Shown here: positions 57,353-64,000 of the stretch, piece after piece
Position numbering within the stretch: the first letter of the stretch is position 1
Layout of the letters: every line of letters starts with the position of its first letter
Assembly (NCBI GenBank): GCA_028023455.1
Contig: JAQFVV010012446.1
Coordinates: forward strand, 3,597,501-3,661,500
DNA length: 64,000 nt
Direction of reading: 5' to 3'
Source of the DNA: Epiperipatus broadwayi
Lineage: Eukaryota > Onychophora > Udeonychophora > Euonychophora > Peripatidae
Position numbers and translations under genes: made by a program
The notes under the pieces: generated by a model
Seen by the model: the letters and a program-made list of their open reading frames with translations, nothing else
Told to the model about the DNA's origin: nothing
Databases searched by the model: none

Positions 57353-58877
57353 TATAAAACATAACAATGGCTTATCAAAAGGTAGATACTGTTTCTGATA
57401 CAAGTAGACATCTACCTCACTTTATTTGCTATTTTTGTCATTTTACTTTACTGATTTCAATCACTTCAGTTGATATAATGTTTGGCTTTCAGCTGCTTCT
57501 CATGTCATTGGTCATGTATGCACCAACTTGCACCAACTTCAATGATAAGATTATGCATTTGTGCAAGCATATTTCCATTTATAAATTATGTATTTAGTGA
57601 TTTTGATTCCAATTTTAATTTTTTTCATATGTGAATGTGTTTGAGTTTGAATAAGTATATATGCAAGTAATGAAAACCATTTTTGCTGGTAAAACATTGG
57701 TAGGGGTGTCCATTATAAATTTGCATGAGGCAGTAACTATAAAAAGATATAATTACTATGAAGTACATATTTCACTTTGATCTGTAATAGTTATAGGTTT
57801 CAGATTTCACCTCTGGTGAGATTACCACAGGTCTTGAGCTTTTCATTTCTTTTATCTCCTTCATTTGATTTATTCACACATTTGTTCTCGGTCATTTTTG
57901 GGGTTGTTTCTGTAAAGATCTCAGACCATTATCCCATACTGGAATCACCAGATTTGTTTGCTGGTTATGCAATTGTTTGTTTTTTCTATTGTCATTGGCC
58001 TTTTGTGACCTCATTTAGCAGAATTGTACAATCACTTTCATATTATACATCACATCCACCAGTTGAGACTAATCACATTTGGGGGTGTGATTGGTCATTC
58101 TCTGTGCCCAGCTAATTTCATTGTTAATGGTGACACAATAATGATTATGGCTATTAAAGCATTGGCATTCTGTACAGTAATCATTTGCAATGCATTTCAT
58201 TTTATTACATTTAAAATATCTTGTTTCCCAATTGTGTATTTGTCTTCAAAATGCTTTTTATAAAACCAAGATGTGTGATGATTGTTCTTTTGCTTTATCC
58301 CTTCCTCCCCTCCCTTTTTTTTTTAATTTGGTGCATAGAATGTCATATATAATTTTTTTTAAAATTTCACTTATTTTAGGAAATTCATCTGTTTGTTTCT
58401 GAAATTATTTTGTATCAATACTGGTAGTATTGGAATATTATTTTGCAATTTAGCAGATTTGCTTCTTTCAGCACTTAGAATTAATTTTTGACTTAGATAG
58501 TTGTTTATATGATTATCTGCCATTTGAGCTTAATATTCAATGCTCACTGGAAAGGAATCAGTGTATTTAATTTGTAACCAAACAGATACAGTAATTTCAA
58601 TTTTCATATGCAGAAGGTTGGATCTTAATAATATTACATTGTTCATCTTGCTATTGGTTCCTTTAGTCTAATTTAAGCTTGGTGATATTTTGTTTAATAT
58701 CCATTTGATAAAAGTGCTTTAAGTGAAAAGTTATTCGCAGCTTTGGACTTGAGGATGGAAATCATTCAATTTTCTATATCGATTATCTGAAATATAATTT
58801 CCATTACAGAAGTTACTATTTTTTCCTGTTTAAATTCCATATATTATGAGTTATATATACCTAATAAACTGTGAGTA
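57353..58877. other. Gene-free stretch
   Basis: The 112-residue frame at 57777-58115 and overlapping frames are hydrophobic but show no family resemblance, and no splice or start context could be defended. No repeats noticed. Confidence 0.45.
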
Positions 58878-59345
58878 ACAGCCTTCATGCTTAAACAAAC
58901 CAATAGAATTTCAGGAATCTGTTGTCACGACAACATTACAGTTAGACAGCCTTCATGCTTAAACAAACCAATAGAATTTCAGGAATCTGTTGTCACGACA
59001 ACATTACAGTTAGACAGCCTTCATGCTTAAACAAACCAATAGAATTTCAGCAATCTGTTGTCACGACAACATTACAGTTAGACAGCCTTCATGCTTAAAC
59101 AAACCAATAGAATTTCAGCAATCTGTTGTCATGACAACATTACAGTTAGACAGCCTTCATGCTTAAACAAACCAATAGAATTTCAGCAATCTGTTGTCAC
59201 GACAACCTTACAGTTAGACAGCCTTCATGCTTAAACAAACCAATAGAATTTCAGCAATCTGTTGTCATGACAACATTACAGTTAGATTTTAGTATTGCTT
59301 GACAATAGCTGCTGATAGTTTATTGGTTTGTTTAAGTATAAGTGC
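58878..59345. mobile_element. MITE with a 68 bp segment amplified six times
   Basis: Six 68 bp units start at 58878, 58946, 59014, 59082, 59150 and 59218. Each has 'acagccttcatgcttaaaca', 'aaccaatagaatttcag' and the palindrome TGTTGTC-AC-GACAACA. The right end 'ttattggtttgtttaagtat' is the inverse of the unit start, so each unit carries one terminal inverted repeat. The unexpanded form lies at 47547-47697. Confidence 0.88.
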
Positions 59346-60659
59346 TATGTTGATACAATATATACATTCCAATTTAATCTAATTATTAGGTTAGAATAGT
59401 ATAGCATTTGTTTTTCATCTTTTTGTGATATTTAACATCACTATTTGCTGATTTACTGCCCCCCCCCCCCCCGATTTTTTTTGCCATTAAACGTAGTTGC
59501 GACAATTCTTAGAAGTTACTTCATTCTCATTAATTTGCATATAAATTTTTCATTTTGCAATTTTGTCTTTTCAAGTACATTTTTATTGTTTCTTTTAAAA
59601 TTATATATTTCTTGAGGAATTCATTATATATATATATATATGTCATATTTGTCTTTTCCTCTACTGTAGTTTTAAATTTTAGGTAGTTTATATATTTTCG
59701 TAGGAGTTTGTGTTATGCTACAGTTGTAAAATGTGGACACTTCTTCAAAAACATTTTTAATCACGAAATTTTTCGCTTTTGAGTCAATAATTTTCTAATT
59801 TATTATTGTTTTTTTTTGTAGTTATGCTAGTTTCACAATTTCATTTTACAGATAATCCTTTTGCTTTATTTTTTTTTTTTTTTGCCCATTAATTTACCTC
59901 ATTGCTAAGCATGGTAGTAGTTCTAAGTTGAGATATTCTGTCCATTTTCTTTTTAATGCTTCACGAACATAAAAGAGTTTGATCTAATTTTTCCTGTCTT
60001 TAATTTGGCTAACTAAAATTGAAATACAAAAATACAATTTCTGATGTAACAAATTTGAAAAACTCTAAATGTCTGTTTGCAATGGAAAATCTTTTTTTTT
60101 TAAAGAAACAGACAAGAATTATTGATTGGTTCTTATTAGAAAAAGGACTGAAAGAAGAATCTTCAAGTCCATAGGATTAGAAGCCGCTATTTTATTTTTG
60201 AGGGTTAAATATAATTGTAAATTGAAGTAATAATAATAAAGATGACGTGCACAATTTCAACCTACTTAATGTATTACGTATATGCGTATATACGTTCTTA
60301 ATATGTGTACGTGTAAGTACTTGTATGTTTTATTTTAAAATAAGACATATTAATAGAAATGATTACTTAGAAATTAAAAATGTGTTAACACATTTATATT
60401 GAAAAACTTTTTTTTTTACTATTATATATATGTTTGTAAGATTATATAATGATTATTGTATATGTTAAGATCCCAGTAGTTTTGGATTTGATATTTATAT
60501 GAAAAAGGTTTTGCACACTATGGTGAAGTACTTTAGCTCGTAATCTATTGCCGTTAGTGAATGATGTTGGAAGATCTATTTAATTTGATATTTTATAATG
60601 CGATTAAAGAGGTTGTAAATAAATATCACCAATGATTTGATTGGCTGATTACTTACATT
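59346..60659. other. Gene-free AT-rich stretch
   Basis: Contains a C14 run at 59459-59472 and several T runs. No gene. Confidence 0.55.
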
Positions 60660-60985
60660 TACATATATATCAAGTATGAAATTTAGGAGTAACCAGAAAG
60701 ACCAAAAGTGGAATACTTGGGTGAGATAACAAAACAAGTATCACTGACATGAAAAGATGTTAGAGAATGAAATAGAACTGGGATGGACCTATTACTAGAA
60801 GAAATAGTAATAGATGAAGTTATATTGGATCCCCCAAAATTGTGACTTTTAAAAAAAGCTATGTGAGATAAGTGGATGGAATAAAGACGTTTGTTGGTGT
60901 GATGTGGAAAAGAGACTCTGTGGCTTGAAGAAACTGGATAATCGTGGAGGGACATTCATTCTGCAGAGGATTAGTAATGTTGAAA
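60660..60985 (+). mobile_element. RTE-type 3' end, degenerate
   Basis: Blocks 'gatggacctattactagaag', 'gtggatggaataaagacgtt', 'ggtgtgatgtggaaaagaga' parallel the coding end at 32.74 kb (RW-GEVKTFADTMWK becomes VDGIKTFVGVMWK). The end 'gttgaaaatgatggt' replaces a longer GATGAT tail. Confidence 0.6.
60860..60975 (+). pseudogene. RTE C-terminal protein scrap
   Basis: The frame reads YVR, stop, VDGIKTFVGVMWKRDSVA, stop, RNWIIVEGHSF. Compared with the 32738-32866 copy (YIRWMGEVKTFADTMWKTKA), two Trp codons have become stops. It is the oldest of the RTE ends. Confidence 0.55.
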
Positions 60986-61284
60986 ATGATGGTTATATAC
61001 ATGTAATGTGACTGTTATGATATTTGTTGATATTGATATTTTGAAGGCATTATATAGTATGAATTTTAGAGATAATGGGAAAATTTGAAGCCTAAAAATG
61101 AATACTTGTGGATAGATTACTTTAAATAACATATAGATAACAGTAAGTGTTTTAAGTTTGTATAAATTCACATTGATAATTATTCACTATTTTCTGAAAA
61201 CTGCTTGTCTATTTATTATTAAAGAAGTTTAATATGCCATGTATTTTAATCAATTTACAAATGTAATATCCATATACTTCATTG

Positions 61285-61435
61285 CCTTGTGTGATTAAAG
61301 CAGTGATAGAATGTAATATCTGGAGTATGAGGTCCTTGGATCAATTCTATTGCTGGCATTTTGGACATTCAAACTTTTTACAATGCTTGAGAGATAAAGC
61401 CATTCAATTATTTTTATCGAATAAAGCTCTCAATC
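61285..61435 (+). repeat. tRNA-derived SINE
   Basis: 'gtgattaaagcagtgataga', 'atctggagtatgaggtcctt', GGATCAATTCTATTGCTGGC, 'gagataaagccattcaatta'. Aligns with 44163-44276, with the A box worn. Confidence 0.55.
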
Positions 61436-61639
61436 AGTAGTTTATTATTCTTGCATTGTGGATGTTAAATTGATTTAAGAATTCTGTTAACACATGTCAC
61501 ATTTATTTAAAGAATGTTAGAGTTTCGCTGATGTCCACTATTTAAATGCTTTTATTTAAGTGAGAATATCTGTTTGTTGGTAAACTTTTGTAATCATTTT
61601 TATTATTTAAGTTAAAATAAAATTTTAAAATCAAGGTTT

Positions 61640-62060
61640 AATAGATTTAAAATGAAAAGAATTGGTTCAAGTACCAGGCAAAGCATTATGGAACTAATAT
61701 TTTAGGTAGGTGACCGAGTTTCTTAGATAAGGAACAGAGGGTGGGAAATTTTTGAATATTTTGATATCAAATTCAAAAATTGTTCGTAGAACCTTAATAT
61801 GTTTTAAGTAAAGTGTTTTAAGGGCAGTATATAGATTTTTGTTTTTTGCAAATTGAGGTGTTGAAATTTTGTATATATTTTTAAAATATCTACTAAAGTG
61901 ATAGGCATAATAATATTTTAAATAGATGACTTAGTTTGATAGATATCGAAGAGTTGAGGGGAGGGGGTTAAATATTTTGATATTAAATTTAAAAATTGTT
62001 CTTAGAAAGTCACTATGTTTTAAGTAATTTGTACAATTTTCTTGGTTTCATCTAAATTAA
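61640..62060. repeat. Tandem duplication, period ~215 bp
   Basis: 'taatattttaggtaggtgac' to 'tatgttttaagta' is followed by a similar copy ('taatattttaaatagatgac' to 'tatgttttaagta'). No coding capacity. Confidence 0.6.
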
Positions 62061-62214
62061 AATAAGAAAATTAGTTTACAAAAGTGTTTTGTTGAATTTT
62101 TTTTTCCTAAAAATTCTTTTCCAAATAAAAAGAAAAAATGTCAAACAATTTTCAACAGAAAAAAAAATGCAATGCTTTACTATTCATATATATATATATA
62201 TTAAAAATCTATGC

Positions 62215-62385
62215 GTAAACTAGTCAATAAATAATCAAAATTACTCCAAATTTATAATTCAACAAGACTAGCCCAAAAATATAAAACCAATGGTTTTCAG
62301 GACAGAAACCATTGGTTTTATATTTTTTAGCTTGTCTGGTTGAGTTATGAATTGGGGGTAATTTTGATTATATATTATAATTATG
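62215..62385. repeat. Fold-back repeat
   Basis: Arms 'aatcaaaattactccaaatt', 'ataaaaccaatggtttt' and their complements surround a 10 bp loop at about 62300. Confidence 0.7.
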
Positions 62386-62609
62386 TACACATACTAAATA
62401 TAATATATACATAAGGGCGATTATATATTATAATTATGTACACATACTAAATGTGATATACATAAGGGCTATACATATTAACTTATAACAGAATTATCTA
62501 GTTATATATATATATATAAGTGTCAAATCGATTTAAAGTACAATATAGTTGTACATTTTTATTTACTATTCCAATACTAAACGTTAAAAATAATAGAGAT
62601 AAAAAATTT

Positions 62610-62880
62610 TAAAAATGTTAAATGCTTTTATTTATCTTGCACTAAAAAGAAAAAAATGTTTCTTCAACCATAATTGGGATTTTTAGATTTAACCTTAAAT
62701 AAAAGCATGGAGTTCCAGAAATTAGTTAAGTCAATCCCTATTTTTAATAACAAGAGATTGAATTACTTAATTTCTGGATGACCCATGCTTTTATTTCAAA
62801 TTAAATCTAAAAACACTGATTGTGATTGAAGAAACATTTATTTTTTTCTTTTTAGTGCACAGTAAATAAAAGCATTAATC
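62610..62880. mobile_element. Fold-back MITE, ~125 bp arms
   Basis: The left arm 'aatgcttttatttatcttgc', 'actaaaaagaaaaaaatgtt', 'aataaaagcatggag' is the reverse complement of the right arm with few mismatches; the loop is about 20 bp. No target duplication was resolved. Confidence 0.75.
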
Positions 62881-63299
62881 ATAGTTTATTGTGTCATATT
62901 TTTGCCACCAAAGTCACACATTGAATTTAAGTTTATTTTGAAAGATTGTTCAGATTAACTCAGAAGGGAACAATCATCATGCAACCTATTAAGTAATAAA
63001 TTGAGATGCAGTTGGAAAGGAAAGTTGCTTTAATATTTTTTAACATTGTTACAATTGGCAGGCTTACTAAGATTTTTTAAAAACATTTTGTTTTTTTATA
63101 AGTTGTTTACTTCATCCATATTTTGATCATCTTATAAGCTCTTATACAATGTCTTGTGTAAGAAAAGATTGTCATGATATGATCATTATGTGAAGGAATG
63201 CTAGACTATGTCATTGCAAATCATTAGAAATGTTTTTGCATTATGAAATCAGAAAAATCTTAAATAGAGAATGTCAAACTCAACACAACTTAGTTTAAA
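62881..63299. other. Gene-free stretch
   Basis: Nothing recognisable. Confidence 0.5.
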
Positions 63300-63810
63300 C
63301 CATTAAGCATCACATGATCACCATCTCTTATACTAGGACATAATTGTTTATAAACAAGGCAAAACTCTCCATACAGTAGTGCCACCCTGTGCCAACCAGA
63401 GATGGTGATCATGTGATGCTTAATGGTTTAATACCAAGTTGTTAAAGAGCCAAAGACACCAAAATGTATGGGTGCTGAACTGAATTCAGACCCATATAAC
63501 CATATAAGCTATTGAGCTTAGATTGAAAATATTTTTGTGTTTTCAATTTCAACCTCATAGTTTTATAGTTAAGTAGAGATAAAAAGTGGTTGCTGGAGGG
63601 TTGCATTAGATCCTAAGATCTAGGTGCAGTGCTCTCAGATCCAAAGCTCCTCACTGACGAAGGCCACAAGCCAGAAACTAGTCTGGGGATATTGGATGAG
63701 TAGGCATTAGATAGGGATTTGATGCACAAGCCTTCTGGCATCCATTGATTGCTCTGGTTGGCACAGGGTGGCACTACTGTATGGAGAGTTTTGCCTTGTT
63801 TATAAACAAC
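63300..63810 (+). repeat. Family C hammerhead-type unit with inverted leader
   Basis: 63300-63400 is a reverse-sense edge ('catcacatgatcaccatctc', 'ggcaaaactctccatacagt'). From 63401 a complete forward unit runs 'gatggtgatcatgtgatgct', 'gacaccaaaatgtatgggtg', ribozyme, 'tctggcatccattgatt', 'ctgtatggagagttttgcc'. It is the most complete single family C copy. Confidence 0.8.
63646..63689 (+). ncRNA. Family C hammerhead, intact core
   Basis: CTCCTCA, CTGACGA (63654-63660), stem II GGC-CACAA-GCC with the family's A-A base mismatch, GAAAC, ACTAGT, GTC, TGGGGA. Identical to the 23900-23942 copy. Confidence 0.68.
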
Positions 63811-63889
63811 TTAGTTTCCAAAGGAATCTTGGGAATGACTGAAAGTGAGAAGAATAGATCATATAAAATATATATTAAAAAAATAAATT

Positions 63890-64000
63890 TTCAACTGGTT
63901 CGATCGCTCAGATATTCTTAAGAAGTTTCAGCGCTGGAAGTAATGGACCTGGGCATAATCTGAGATTTTAAGCTCCAGAATCTGCTGTCTACCATTGCAT
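63890..64000 (-). repeat. tRNA-derived SINE, cut by the window edge
   Basis: Minus strand: 'tggtagacagcagattctgg', 'agcttaaaatctcagattat', 'ccattacttccagcgctgaa', in the order of the 46.5 kb family. The A-box end lies beyond the window. Confidence 0.5.

Noticed and set aside
57777-58115. 112-residue plus-strand frame
   Set aside because: Hydrophobic but with no recognisable domain, overlapping alternative frames and no gene context.
62215-62385. Hammerhead in the fold-back loop (GAAACCATTGGT)
   Set aside because: No CTGANGA core or stem II is present, and the GAAAC match is part of the inverted arm.

Overview
The window is AT-rich, non-coding DNA from an animal genome, most likely an invertebrate. 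It is built almost entirely of mobile elements and their debris. I found no convincing host gene, rRNA or functional tRNA. The transposon mix (CR1/Jockey-like, RTE, L1/Tx1-like and R4-like non-LTR elements, a Penelope-like element, hAT, Merlin, tRNA-derived SINEs, MITEs and hammerhead-ribozyme repeats) is metazoan. The phylum cannot be fixed from this sequence.

The main discovery is a set of dispersed repeats carrying hammerhead ribozymes (HHRs). At 5806-8866 there are seven head-to-tail copies of a ~435 bp unit, flanked on both sides by the duplicated target TTATAGAAGT. On the minus strand every unit carries a complete HHR: CTGAGGA, stem II GTGC-CAAA-GCAC, GAAA, a palindromic stem III CCATGG, then the GTC cleavage site and a pairing stem I. 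This is the architecture of a metazoan retrozyme, a small non-autonomous element that moves through self-cleaved circular RNA. Related but diverged HHR families (called B, C and D here) recur through the rest of the window as tandem units (23.4-24.5 kb, 33.2-34.0 kb, 41.3-41.9 kb) and as fold-back pairs (44.8-45.15, 53.3-53.6, 57.0-57.35, 63.3-63.8 kb).

Layout. 0.4-0.7 kb: worn HHR repeat. 0.87-9.24 kb: a nest of non-LTR retrotransposons whose ends all meet (TTA)n tracts, with a near-intact RT reading frame at 3.0-5.3 kb and the retrozyme array. 9.2-13.1 kb: fold-back and duplicated repeats. 13.2-13.9 kb: palindromic Penelope-like 3' ends with GIY-YIG remnants. 14.4-19.3 kb: a 5 kb satellite of a 24 bp unit. 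19.7-24.5 kb: HHR families C and D, RTE debris, fold-back repeats. 25.2-29.9 kb: complete but inactivated hAT transposon with target duplication, containing a SINE. 31.8-32.4 kb: hAT-type MITE. 37.0-39.4 and 50.15-52.75 kb: two Merlin transposons with terminal inverted repeats and 8 bp target duplications. 44-47 kb: SINE cluster. 52.9-55.6 kb: L1/Tx1-like remnant broken by an HHR fold-back and an RTE 3' end. 58.9-59.3 kb: MITE with a 68 bp repeat amplified six times. 60.7-64 kb: RTE end, SINEs, fold-backs and a family C unit.

The elements depend on one another. Autonomous elements (now broken) would supply reverse transcriptase or transposase; SINEs, MITEs and HHR repeats are passengers. All family assignments come from reading motifs by eye, with no database search.
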